A stretch of DNA of 22,803 nucleotides from Conidiobolus incongruus B7586 (GCA_000697335.1 JNEM01014480.1:1-22803); one strand, 5' to 3'. Shown: positions 1-9,295, numbered from the stretch's first letter. Translations and numbers: made by a program. The notes: generated by a model from the letters alone, not told the origin.

Positions 1-439
1 ATTAATAATTTAATATAATTTAACAAAATATTTAAAATTAAAAAAATTACTTTTTATAAATAATTTGAATATAATAATATACTTTTTTTTACAAATTTTA
101 ATGTTTTGAAATTTTCAAATTTAATTATATTTAAAATAGTTTAAAGGATTAAAATTTGATTTTTTAAAGAAAAAAAATATTAAATATTATATTAACTTTA
201 TTTATTTTTATAATTTAATAATATTCACTAAGTTAGTGAAATTAATATATAAAAGTATTGATATGATTATTTTTATTGAATGATCGATACAAAATAGAAA
301 ATATAAATTAACAATGTCAAAAAACAATTATAACACTAGTATTTATAAACTTGATAAATTACATTGCCAATATAATTTTCATATTATCAGGACTTTAATG
401 TAGTCTTTTTAAAACTTATCAATAACTATCAAACTCATT
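1..439. other. AT-rich spacer, no gene seen
   Basis: Very A/T-rich sequence with stops in all frames and no convincing codon structure. A short stretch near 340-395 reads as hydrophobic residues on the plus strand but is too brief to call. I see nothing else here. Confidence 0.5.
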
Positions 440-900
440 GGTCATCTTAATTCAACTCATCCAAACTGATATTAATTTAATTTATAATTAAACATATATT
501 CATAACCAAATCCAAATACTCCAATACCATTATTGAATAAACTTTACTACAAGGAAACTTCGAAGCTCCAACCAAAATACTATTAATACTAAAAAGTTAC
601 AATTCTTATGTATAAAATATCTTTAATAAGTAATATTCATTAATAAACAATTTAAGAAGTTGAGTATGTTCAAAATAAGGATAAAAAATTCCAGTTTACT
701 AAAGATTGGCCAAAACTTGTAGATACTAATATAGTTCCGTTTATTCCAATCAAAAAGTATAAAATCTGGTTTATTTATAACTTTTTAATTCCCCGAACCT
801 TAGACTTTTAAGAAGAAATCAATTCTGAAACTTGCGATGTCAATCATTGTTTTAATACTTCCTAGAAAAGGTTGTGGCTGAATATTGCAATTAAATTAAA
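440..900 (+). pseudogene. Worn coding remains, family unknown
   Basis: This stretch is richer in G/C than its flanks and reads like protein in pieces on the plus strand. The best piece runs from 656 to a stop at 809-811, about 51 codons with a natural codon mix and the motif TKDWPKLVD near its middle. The same frame continues 17 more codons after that stop. A further protein-like piece (LLQGNFEAPTK) lies at about 544-600 in another frame. There is no ATG at the head of the best frame and no clean splice pair joining the pieces. I read it as an old decayed host gene, but a multi-exon gene is not excluded. I do not recognise the family. Confidence 0.3.
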
Positions 901-1229
901 ATTATGTGAATAAATTCAAGTTAATAAAAGTAGTAATTGCTTAGAATTAAATATAATTTAAAATAATTGTTAAAAAAACTTTTTTGAAGGAGAAAAATAA
1001 AAAAAATTGATAAATAAATACAAAGGAGAATAGATTAATTCTACTTTAATAGATTATTAATTTTGAAAATAAAACTATTATAAATTATATTTAGAAAATT
1101 GATAATATTTATATAAATAGCGTTTGATATATATGATATTAATTGCTGATAAATAGATATTCACAATGAATTAATACAGTAAATTTTATGTTTCATTGAT
1201 TTTAATTCTATATTAGATTGCAAATTATA
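901..1229. other. AT-rich spacer, no gene seen
   Basis: A/T-rich with frequent stops in all frames. Nothing that I can support. Confidence 0.5.
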
Positions 1230-1460
1230 ATGATATATATTAACTAATTGTCAGAACATTGTCCAATATATTAAACCTTCAATAAATCTCAAGATACTAT
1301 ATCAATTGAATTCAATTCTAGCAATACTTTAGAGCATTTATCTAATTGTCAATCAATTCAATCATATTGTCTAAATTCAAAATCCATTAATATCATCATA
1401 TCTCTCAAAATCCCTTAACATATTAACTATTGATCCTTATAAATAACAATAATAATCTTT
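1230..1460 (+). pseudogene. Possible worn Leu-rich coding relic
   Basis: Plus-strand C content rises here, and short frames read like leucine/isoleucine/asparagine-rich protein, for example LEHLSNCQSIQS near 1330-1370, loosely like a leucine-rich repeat. Stops interrupt every frame within about 30 codons. In an AT-rich genome such frames can arise by chance, so this is only a weak suggestion of a decayed LRR-type gene. Confidence 0.18.
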
Positions 1461-1839
1461 AATATTACTTGTAAATGATTTTATTAATTAATTTTCAGAC
1501 TATGAAATTATAAAAAGTAATTACCAAATTTGGAAATTTTATGAATTCCTTAAATTGCTGGTAATAAATTTGAATATATAGTATAAGGATTAAATTACAT
1601 ACAAAATCAAATAAATCCAACTTATAAAAAAAGATATAGTAAGAACAAATATGTTGTCAACAATTAATTTATAAATAACATGTTTTGGGTAATCTCTTTA
1701 TTATATTATAATTGTGATCAATTAATAATAAAATAAGAAATGAAAATTTTTGATAGACTTATAAATAGTAATTAGAATGTATTAAAACCAAAATTTTTAT
1801 CAAATTAAAATAAAAAAATGAGTTATTCACAATATGTGT
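1461..1839. other. AT-rich spacer, no gene seen
   Basis: Low-complexity A/T sequence with no open frame or structured motif that I can support. Confidence 0.5.
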
Positions 1840-1995
1840 TCTCTATATCTGACATACACAAACCCAATCCAATTGTCACTCGATTCAAATAAGCTTTTTA
1901 TCACTAAGAATTCAATTTGACCAAAAACAAACTCAACTTCCCCACTAGTGCAACTATCACAGAAAGGTAACCAATGCACTTTTGCAGTATTCACA
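1840..1995 (+). other. Possible exon remains upstream of 2229
   Basis: A local G+C rise with three overlapping short plus-strand frames that look codon-like. One starts at an ATG near 1837 and runs about 28 codons (motif LDSNKLFITKNSI). Another reads LTKNKLNFPTSATITER and ends at a good donor-like GTAACC near 1967. They could be parts of a 5' exon of the gene whose last exon may lie at 2229-2377. The frame changes mean it could equally be a pseudogene. Confidence 0.22.
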
Positions 1996-2228
1996 ACGCA
2001 TTAAATTCTTTGAATATTTACTAAAATTGAATCTAGTTAAATTTATCAAATTATAGTATGTAGTAATTAGGTCAAGAAAATTTAGTGTAATTTATAAAGT
2101 TCAGTTTAATTTGTTAAATATTTGAATTGTAATAAAATAAACAAGATAAAAAAATGACAAATTTATACTAAAATAGAAATCCCCAATCCTGAAAGTTTGA
2201 ATTTGAGTCAGTATTTTTATATATGTAG

Positions 2229-2377
2229 GAACCACTGCTTTGATCCCTGATATAAAGGTGAAAATCAAGAAAATGGAATTATGGATTGAGAATTGCGATG
2301 TATTGGCTGTAATGGTGAGTAGTGGTATAGCTTTAAAACCGATTTTTACGAAATTTGTGAAAGAAAAGAAAGATTGA
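2229..2377 (+). CDS. Candidate terminal exon, unknown protein
   Basis: A clean frame of 48 complete codons runs from an acceptor-like site (TATTTTTATATATGTAG, ending at 2228) to a TGA at 2375-2377. The two bases at 2229-2230 would complete a split codon. Codon use is mixed and natural (GGT, GCC-like third positions, charged residues), unlike the flanking A/T. The deduced tail includes KIKKMELWIENCDVLAVM and ends FVKEKKD. It begins without an ATG; an internal ATG gives only 35 residues, so it is most likely a last exon or a surviving gene fragment. I cannot identify the upstream exon with confidence; 1840-1995 is the best candidate. No family is recognised. Confidence 0.38.
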
Positions 2378-2549
2378 TAGTTGCAATATAGGAGCTTTAA
2401 TTAATAAGAGTTTAACTAGAAATATTAATGTTATATTATTAATTCAAATTTATTACTTCTTTTGATTTGATTATCTTTTTTAATAAAAAAATAATTTTCA
2501 AAATTTCATCAAATATAAAAGCGTCTATTATTTGAATATTATCATATGT

Positions 2550-2850
2550 TGTAATTGAGGGTTTTTAAAGATATTTTACGACATTTATCAACTCAATCTT
2601 GCAATTAAAGATCCCAAGTTATATTATTAAAGCTTATAATTCAATGGATATAAATTACTTGTTGATTAAATTTATTCTTTATATAAGTATTTACAAGTAT
2701 TTGGGTAATGTCTTAATTTTTCATAAGGATAGCTGCAAAAAATCATTTGTTAATCCTTGTATGTATTATTGCTTCAAGTTGATCGATTTAGATTTTGAAA
2801 TTAGATCTAATATTAAAATCCAATTTAATATTCTAAATATAATAACGTGA
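2550..2850 (+). other. Open frame without ATG start, doubtful
   Basis: A plus-strand frame is open from about 2599 to a TGA at 2848-2850, but its first codon is TTG and its first ATG is some 15 codons in. The deduced protein is Ile/Lys/Tyr-rich (for example KDSCKKSFVNPCMYYC), partly the consequence of base composition. An overlapping frame just upstream reads DIYQLNLAIKDPKLYY before a stop, which is more protein-like. The region may be a worn gene of unknown family, or chance. Confidence 0.2.
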
Positions 2851-3500
2851 GAGCCACAATGTTCAAATGAGAATCTAATCTTATCTCCTATCATTCTACC
2901 TATATTAAACTAAAATCACTCGGTTTATAAAAAATTATGAAACTTGTTCAAAGTTAATAAATATAACAATTTAGTTATAATTTTAATTAATTTAATAAAA
3001 AATTTATTAAAAAAAATTATTTTTAATGTTATTTTCAAAATAATTGAAATAAAGTTCTTTGATTTAATATTTAAAAAAAAATTAAAAATAATGATAAATA
3101 TTAATAAATATTTTATTATCAATTCAATGAACTCCTATTAAATATATTAAAATGTAAAATTTACTAACTTATATAAAAGAAATAATAATATTAGAGAGTT
3201 ATTATTGTTTCAATTTTAAAATGGGTAATACTTAATATAGAATTGGTAAATTAGAACTAGAATAACTTTATTTATTGTAATAGTCCCTTATTTATTGTGG
3301 ATAATATTGTTAAATTATTTGTTTGTTATATTAACTCAAAAAATGAAATATTTATAATGTTGAAATATAAATTAGAAGTATAAAATTTTTTTTAAAATTT
3401 TCAATATTATTATTATAAATTTAATATAAAATTTTCATTAATACGAATATTATCCTATAACTAAATCTATTCCAATTTCTCTCCTCTATTCACTTTGACC
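2851..3500. other. AT-rich spacer, no gene seen
   Basis: Both strands between 2925 and 3141 are open for about 65 codons, but the translations are almost pure Ile/Lys/Phe/Asn/Leu and start at TTG or in homopolymer-like sequence. I treat them as composition artefacts. Nothing else is seen. Confidence 0.5.
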
Positions 3501-3523
3501 ATATCGCCAAATTTTATATTAAA

Positions 3524-3741
3524 ATGGACTCCTTGTTCAGGAGGAAATTACTAAGATTAAAAACTGAGGTAACTTGTTTAATAATATTTTTCATTTATAA
3601 AAAGCTACCAAATTGGCTACGATATGGTTAAGGTTTGAGATAGAGTTACGAAATTACTATAGACTTATCAACGATTGGTGGATTCTAGTAAGGAATGTTT
3701 TGAGGATTAATAGGTTTTCGAATAGGGTTTATATTGTTTAA
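3524..3741 (+). other. Candidate small two-exon gene or relic
   Basis: An ATG at 3524 opens 15 codons (MDSLFRRKLLRLKTE) ending exactly at a donor-like GAG|GTAACT (donor at 3569). From 3640 a frame in matching phase runs to TAA at 3739-3741 and contains RLINDWWILVRNVLR. A phase-0 intron 3569-3639 would give a basic protein of about 48 residues. The proposed intron lacks the CTAAC branch motif seen in the proton-channel gene, and the acceptor is weak. Codon-like sequence resumes after the stop at about 3757-3800, so a decayed longer gene is as likely. No family is recognised. Confidence 0.25.
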
Positions 3742-3863
3742 TGAGTGTGATATAGTGATGTAGCCCCTTGGATTTTTTTACAGTCTATGAATATCAATTA
3801 CAAATGATAATAATTCATATAAATATGTTAAATGATCCTAATCACAGTTTTTTTTCAAAATTT

Positions 3864-3866
<3 letters not shown>

Positions 3867-3898
<32 letters not shown>
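3867..3898. repeat. (AT)16 microsatellite
   Basis: A perfect AT dinucleotide run of 32 bases about 135 bases before the ATG of the 443-aa gene. Likely length-polymorphic. Confidence 0.95.
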
Positions 3899-3901
<3 letters not shown>

Positions 3902-4032
3902 ATTAATTTTAATTACTAACCTTCAAAAATATATAATATTCTTTTTTTTCTCTAAATTAATAATCAAAATCTACTAATTGAGTTATATTATATTTGTTGA
4001 AAAAAAATTTTTTTTAAAAATATTCATTCGAG

Positions 4033-5364
4033 ATGGGTAACGCTCATCACAGTAACAGAAGTAATAGTATTCACGATTCTATAACTAAAAAGAAATCTCA
4101 TTCAATTACTCCAACCTCTACAAATTCTGGTTCTTTTCACAAGAGGGAGAGTAAAATCGTTCATTTTAAAGTTGACCATCTAATTTCACATTGGCATCAT
4201 TCCAATAAACCCAATTTGAGGGGCATGCTGGACCCAAATTTACCATATCGCTTATATTCAATAATTGCTCCAGATACTGAAGATGGAGATCCCCATCTGT
4301 TGTTAGGACTTTTACATTTTGCAATGGCACAAAAATTGCTCAAGACATTACCAAAGGGAAAGAACATTCCTATGAGTCATCTGGATCATTTGCTGCACTA
4401 TTATCCCAATTTGCCAAATGTCGCATATCAGGCAATCGAGAGTATGGGACCATTCCACGAAGGAGAATTTAATTTTGATTTGATAGCCCACCAGCATTTA
4501 ATTTTAACGCAGTTAATGAAGGCTTTGCAGCATATTATCCAATGCAAAGTGGACGAAGTACATAGTATTGGGATTTCAAGTATGGAAGAGTTCAAAGATT
4601 GTAATGTAGACAGATTCATATTTAGGTGCGAGGGTAGTGCTGAAATGGTTAGTTATTTGGCTATTATTGAGCTTAAGAAATTAATGAGAGTCGGATTCCA
4701 ATTAGGGGATATTGATGCTGTTGTCAGTTACCCGGGTCTGGATTTAAGTGTGCGAGGCGCTGAGCTTGAAGAGAATGTGGAGCGATGGCTACAAACCATG
4801 AGTCCCAAACTTCCCCATGGCAAGAAAGCTGCGTGTCTATCGCTAATGATGTTCTGCAAAGAGGCATGGCTCTTTAAACCCACAAGCACACTTCAAAGCT
4901 ATTTCGACTGGGATCTGCCTACGTGGATGCATGACGCAACGGTGCAAGATGGCTTAAATTATCTCGAACTGGAATTAGTATTAAACGGACGCGACGTTCG
5001 ACTCGATGCAGACAACGACATCCACTTCAATTTCTTCCAAGCGATTGATCTCCTATTACCACTCCTAAGTCATCCACTTCCCGCAACCCTGTTTGTAAGG
5101 GACTGTAATCTGGTCAAAACCAAATTCTCGGACAAAGGCAACGCCGCGCAACTGATCCAGCTCAGTGGCAATAGCTACATCTCACTCCCAGCACCAGAGC
5201 CCTTCAAGGGGAACTATCTCGGCATTAGAGGAGACGCTCGAGTTCAAAACGCATTTATGGTGAAGGACAAGCGACTGATAGGTATTGGTATGGCGCTGGG
5301 ATTAGTCGAGCACGTTGAATTGAAACAGGTGTACCACACCAATTTTACAGATGCTACCCATTAA
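4033..5364 (+). CDS. Orphan 443-aa protein with MGN N-terminus
   Basis: One uninterrupted frame of 443 codons from an ATG in good context (CGAGATGG) to TAA. I do not recognise the family. Residues 1-45 are Ser/His/Thr/Lys-rich and look disordered. The start MGNAHHSN resembles an N-myristoylation signal of the MGNA type (as in PKA catalytic subunits), so membrane attachment after Met removal is possible, though residue 6 is His rather than Ser/Thr. From about 60 onward the protein looks globular and mostly helical (LLLGLLHFAMAQKLLK at 89-104; HQHLILTQLMKAL at 153-165), and the C-terminus has a strand-like part (IRGDARVQNAFMVKDKR at 398-414). No transmembrane segment or signal peptide is seen. 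G+C clearly rises from the 5' to the 3' half and is far above the flanks. No intron is evident. Confidence 0.88.
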   Translation: MGNAHHSNRSNSIHDSITKKKSHSITPTSTNSGSFHKRESKIVHFKVDHLISHWHHSNKPNLRGMLDPNLPYRLYSIIAPDTEDGDPHLLLGLLHFAMAQKLLKTLPKGKNIPMSHLDHLLHYYPNLPNVAYQAIESMGPFHEGEFNFDLIAHQHLILTQLMKALQHIIQCKVDEVHSIGISSMEEFKDCNVDRFIFRCEGSAEMVSYLAIIELKKLMRVGFQLGDIDAVVSYPGLDLSVRGAELEENVERWLQTMSPKLPHGKKAACLSLMMFCKEAWLFKPTSTLQSYFDWDLPTWMHDATVQDGLNYLELELVLNGRDVRLDADNDIHFNFFQAIDLLLPLLSHPLPATLFVRDCNLVKTKFSDKGNAAQLIQLSGNSYISLPAPEPFKGNYLGIRGDARVQNAFMVKDKRLIGIGMALGLVEHVELKQVYHTNFTDATH

Positions 5365-5406
5365 CTTCATTTTGACAATGCTGGACAGATAAACATTATC
5401 ATGATT

Positions 5407-5412
5407 AATAAA
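5407..5412 (+). promoter_or_regulatory. Possible poly(A) signal AATAAA
   Basis: AATAAA lies about 42 bases after the stop of the 443-aa gene, at a fitting distance. In such A/T-rich sequence the hexamer is common, so the support is weak. Confidence 0.3.
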
Positions 5413-5486
5413 GATTTATTAATATTGTAACTCCTTATATTACCACAACTTACCAAAATTCAATATTAATTGAATAAAATCACTTT

Positions 5487-5825
5487 TTATTGGATGAGTT
5501 TGCAGTTACCTAAATGGCAACTCACCCTATCATCTTTGCCTCGCCATCTCCATAAGTCATATTACTCTACTTTAAAGGCTTCATTCTCTAGCAGACTTAT
5601 CTCTCCTTTAAACACTATCTTTAGCTGACAATTGGACTATAAAAGAATTAATGTCATAAGTCTTACCAGGCGAGGTCAGTGGACCTCTCATTAGTTGATA
5701 ATATCCTTTTGTCTTCTTAATTAAGCCTTTAATCCAGTACTGTTACTTACTAACAGTAGTTTATTTGCCTCAACTACTTATAAATTACTAGCAACCAGTA
5801 TTGCAAAAAGTTTACCTTATACTAT
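5487..5825 (-). pseudogene. Decayed gene, perhaps a small secreted protein
   Basis: G+C is higher than the flanks, and the minus strand reads as protein in successive frames. The upstream end (about 5780-5820) has KLFAILVASNL, which looks like a signal-peptide core but has no ATG. The middle (5608-5742) is an open frame of 44 codons containing KGYYQLMRGPLTSPGKTYD. The downstream part, ending at a TAA at 5487-5489, contains KGEISLLENEAFKVE and then LWRWRGKDDRVSCHLGNCK. At least three breaks separate the parts and no canonical introns explain them. I read it as a worn copy of a small (perhaps 120-140 aa) secreted host protein of unknown family. A search of the fragments against the same genome should find an intact relative if this is right. 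Confidence 0.45.
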
Positions 5826-7073
5826 TTAATATCAATTTGTTGACACTATTACAAATCAACAATATTTTCTAATTAATTAAATTTTAATTTTATATAATAA
5901 TAAAAGATATAGTTTAAATTAATTAAATTTTATTATACATGTTATATTAATTATATCATAATTTAATTTATTAATAAATATATTGAAATTTTTAATTTGA
6001 AATTAATTATCGTATAATCTTAAGTTAAATTTATCAAATTCAGCTGCTATGAAATATATATATATATATATATTATTTCAGTAATTATTTTTTGAGAAGT
6101 AGCTACTTTGAAGCAATTTGATCATATAATTAAACTTATTATACCTCAAACTTTTGTTTACATAAAGAATCTCACTGATCCTGATACTAAGTGCCTATGA
6201 TTTTAATAGATATAAGTACTTCTTTGAGTTAGTAATTATACTCAAATATTTCAAAAAACATTTATATATATAATAATCATATCTTAATCTAATAGAATTA
6301 AATTATTTTTTAATATATTTCAATTAAAAATAACTCTATCAAACACATAATATACTATATTGAATCAAATTATTTATCAAATGACTTTTACATACAACCT
6401 TAGTAAATTTGTATAATTTTATTAATATGGAACAATTTTACAAATTGGTCTATTGATTTTAGTACTTGAGTGGAGGAGGAGAAAAGAAATATAAGACTAG
6501 ATTGACATTGACTAAAAGACTAATACGATATTGTAAAATATGAAATTTAATATGGAACTAATTTATATATTTCAATACATTTAAAAAAAACAATTAAAAA
6601 AATTTTTTTTCAAAATTCTTAAACAATTAATATAGAAGACAAAAAAAAATAAATTTTACCACTCTACCAAATAAATTAATTTAATTATCTATATAAATTA
6701 ATATATATAATCAATTATATTATTTTAACTTTATTAATTAGTTATATTTCATTATATATATAATAGGTGAATTTCTTATTTGAGAATATTTATTCAAAAT
6801 AATTAATATCAAAAATTCTTATTAAAAAATAAAGCATAATAAAAAAAATTATATATAATTAAAAGAATTAGATTCATAAATATTTGATAATATTTTCCTT
6901 TATCATATATAAATGACTAATTAAAATATTAATATTAATTTAATTTTAAATTTTAAATTTGTTGATTAATATAAGCAATCAAATTTTTATAATGATTTAA
7001 TTTATTTTTTATTATTGAAAAAAAAGAATTAATATTTTAATAAATTGATATATTAATTTTGAATTATAAATAA
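5826..7073. other. AT-rich spacer, no gene seen
   Basis: Long A/T-rich spacer with stops in all frames. It includes a short AT microsatellite at 6054-6073. A slightly richer patch at 6110-6230 has no frame worth calling. Confidence 0.5.
6054..6073. repeat. (AT)10 microsatellite
   Basis: Perfect AT dinucleotide run of 20 bases in spacer DNA. Confidence 0.9.
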
Positions 7074-7256
7074 GGTAATACCTATTTTAGATCTACTCCT
7101 ATTTATTTTATAACTTTATTCTTTGAAGTTGAGACTTTGATATGATTTTCAGTTAAAAGCTGTTTAACAACTGATTTCGAAACAGGAGTGATTAGTACTA
7201 GCAAATGATTCGAACTAAGTCAATTCACAACAACTATATATTGATTGAAGATTTAA
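7074..7256 (+). other. Codon-like frame interrupted only by TGA
   Basis: After a TAA at 7071-7073, one plus-strand frame runs 60 codons to TAA at 7254-7256 with three internal stops, all TGA (7143, 7206, 7242). The reading is protein-like (KSCLTTDFETGVISTSK in the middle). If TGA were read as Trp, as in many fungal mitochondria, the frame would be whole. So it could be a fragment of mitochondrial origin, a worn nuclear gene, or chance. No ATG start and no recognised family. Confidence 0.2.
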
Positions 7257-7459
7257 TTAATAATATTATAAGTTGGTGAGTTAATGACTTTGAATTTTAC
7301 TAAGATGGAAATAGTTTTTAAATATACAATTTTCTATAAAAATGGTAAATCTTTCAGTATTTTTTTTGAACTTAATTTATTTTTGATAAAATTTATCTTG
7401 TAGTAGTATAGTATTTCCTTTTGTTATAATTTCACTTGGACTATATAGATAAGTTAATT

Positions 7460-7500
7460 AAACCTAATTCCCTAGATTGTCCATATACTCGATTAGGTTT
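7460..7500. repeat. Inverted repeat, 9-base arms
   Basis: AAACCTAAT (7460-7468) and its exact complement ATTAGGTTT (7492-7500) are separated by 23 bases and could form a hairpin. The arm core resembles that of the repeat at 15573-15609. No T-run follows, and no element boundary is seen. Confidence 0.6.
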
Positions 7501-7745
7501 CAATTCTTGGTTAATCTAAATAAAAAACTTCACTATTGAAATAAACTGGCAAATATATTACTATTGTAACTAAAGATAAATAATCAGATAAAATTATAAT
7601 CAAGCCAACCTATTTTCACACCACATAATAATAATATTAGATCTTGTATTCATATTGATATATTTTTAATATAAATCAATATTTTAACTAATAAATAATT
7701 TAATTAATTTTGGATGTATTTGTATAATACAAATTCAATTGTTAA

Positions 7746-7769
7746 ATATATATATATATATATATATAT
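7746..7769. repeat. (AT)12 microsatellite
   Basis: Perfect AT dinucleotide run of 24 bases, about 220 bases beyond the 3' end of the membrane-protein gene. Confidence 0.93.
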
Positions 7770-7989
7770 TTAAAATATTAAAAATAAATAAATAAATTCT
7801 TTAAAAATTAAAATTGAAAATTGATAATTATTTTGTAATTTTGTAAAATTAAAGGAATTAAAAAAATTATATAAAAATTGAAATTTATTATTCAATTTTA
7901 AACAATGAAAATTTATTTTTAAAGTATTTTAATTGGGATATTTCATTCAAATCCTTTAATCATAATTTGAGAATTTGTCCAATATTAAT

Positions 7990-9063
7990 TTAATTAGTAT
8001 TTTCAATTGATGTCCATCTCCACAATAATCTCATTCCTACCACTATCAATGGAAACGTGGATTGACTCATGACACTAGTTGATATCTGATGAAATTCCAA
8101 ATTTTGCCGAATAAACAAAAGCTCAATAGCGTAAAGTCCAACTGGCAATATTTCTAACCAAAACAGATGTCGATTTAACTGCTGCTTGGTTTGAAAGTAA
8201 AATGTCAATTTGGGTAAGATAGTAGCTTCCAACTGTCTGTACAAATTAAATGTAATAAGTTGTACCATACCGAGTTCGAAAACTCTCACGTTGGAATTAC
8301 CTAAAATTGGTGATGTGCTAGGAGCGTAACTATACAGTTTAAAATGGTGGAAAATCCTATTGTAAGTGAGTAACAGATACATAGAAATTAAAGTATCTAT
8401 GAATGCAAGTTGCAAACGTCCTAAACATTGTTGAACGATAGATGACTTTTGAGGAGTTTGAAGTTGAATTACTTCATTTTCTGGTAAGTTGGACATATTG
8501 AGAAGTTCTTCAGTGCGGACAGAATTTCCTTCATGAGGTTTCTTGTCCTTCTTATTGGATTTCTTTGATTTAGTCTTTTTATCACTCTTAATTTGTTCAT
8601 TCTCATCTTCACCATCCAGTTGGGGAGCATTTAACAAGTCAACTTTCACCTCAATATACCCAGGCAAGCCACCGCGACCGCCAAATATCAAGTTAGTTGT
8701 AAATAATGCCAAGTAACTGAGTGCAGCAATACCCAATACGAAAACTATTGGAATACCTCTATAACTCAATATCTCTTTATTAAATTGTAAATTTGGAAAC
8801 AAGTATCTATAGTCTAGAACGCTATCCGCATACAAACATCCGAACCAAATTGAAAAACTTGAAACTATGAAACAAATTGGGAAAAAAATATTATCATAAA
8901 GTGCTAAAGATATTAGAAAAGAAGAAATTAGTTGAAATAGTATACGAGTGAGTAGTAGTTGGTCATTGAAATCAGTTATGGATTTGATGTATATGAATTG
9001 GTTATATATTAAGTTAAGATGAAATATAATAGCTGCTATAATTATTTTTATATAGAGTTCCAT
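7990..9063 (-). CDS. Orphan multi-pass membrane protein, 357 aa
   Basis: A single open frame from ATG to TAA on the minus strand. Hydrophobic stretches suggest six to eight membrane passes: about residues 4-24, 37-56, 60-78, 104-127, 217-234, 262-278 (weak), 300-318 and 331-347. Between passes four and five lies a polar loop (about 135-212) with an acidic patch (DGEDENEQ, 150-157) followed by a Lys cluster (KKTKSKKSNKKDKK, 162-175). The loop is probably cytosolic by the positive-inside rule. There is no cleavable signal peptide beyond the first membrane anchor and no catalytic motif that I recognise. The family is unknown; a transporter, an ER/organelle membrane protein or an acyltransferase-like protein cannot be told apart from sequence alone. 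The tRNA-Phe lies 145 bases upstream on the other strand. Confidence 0.85.
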   Translation of the reverse strand: MELYIKIIIAAIIFHLNLIYNQFIYIKSITDFNDQLLLTRILFQLISSFLISLALYDNIFFPICFIVSSFSIWFGCLYADSVLDYRYLFPNLQFNKEILSYRGIPIVFVLGIAALSYLALFTTNLIFGGRGGLPGYIEVKVDLLNAPQLDGEDENEQIKSDKKTKSKKSNKKDKKPHEGNSVRTEELLNMSNLPENEVIQLQTPQKSSIVQQCLGRLQLAFIDTLISMYLLLTYNRIFHHFKLYSYAPSTSPILGNSNVRVFELGMVQLITFNLYRQLEATILPKLTFYFQTKQQLNRHLFWLEILPVGLYAIELLFIRQNLEFHQISTSVMSQSTFPLIVVGMRLLWRWTSIENTN

Positions 9064-9207
9064 TTTGAAATATATTTAAAAAATTAAATTGAATGATATT
9101 TTAAGTTATAATAAATGACATAATAATTAAAATATAAGGTGATATCACGTAATTGAAAATTATGGGATATTTGAAGGTAAAATTTTGGCAGCCTATGAAA
9201 AGGATAT

Positions 9208-9214
9208 GCTGCTT

Positions 9215-9257
<43 letters not shown>

Positions 9258-9280
9258 GTGTTCAATCCACGGTGGTGGCA
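9208..9280 (+). tRNA. tRNA-Phe (GAA)
   Basis: The 73 bases fold as a tRNA with no intron: D stem GCTC/GAGC, anticodon stem TCAGA/TCTGA, loop CTGAAGA with anticodon GAA, T stem CCGTG/CACGG, loop TTCAATC and discriminator A. U8, A14, the GG of the D loop and T54-T55-C56 are all present. Internal promoter boxes are clear: an A box around TAGCTCAGTTGGG and a B box at GTTCAATCC. CCA is not encoded, as expected for a nuclear gene. The acceptor stem is weak: three Watson-Crick pairs, three G-T wobbles and a T7-T66 mismatch, so function should be confirmed. Confidence 0.92.
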
Positions 9281-9290
9281 TATTGGAAAA

Positions 9291-9295
9291 TTTTT
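9291..9295 (+). terminator. Pol III T-run terminator of tRNA-Phe
   Basis: A run of five T begins ten bases after the tRNA 3' end, a normal RNA polymerase III termination signal. Confidence 0.7.

Larger units (their letters stand above)
7257..7989. other. AT-rich spacer with a small inverted repeat
   Basis: No gene is seen. The spacer holds the inverted repeat at 7460-7500 and an AT microsatellite at 7746-7769, listed separately. Confidence 0.5.

Noticed and set aside
2925-3141. Two opposed frames of about 65 codons
   Set aside because: Translations are nearly all Ile, Lys, Phe, Leu and Asn, starts are poor, and both strands are open simply because the sequence is A/T-rich.
4428-4619. Minus-strand frame of 63 codons inside the 443-aa gene
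   Set aside because: Shadow of a long, well-supported gene on the other strand.
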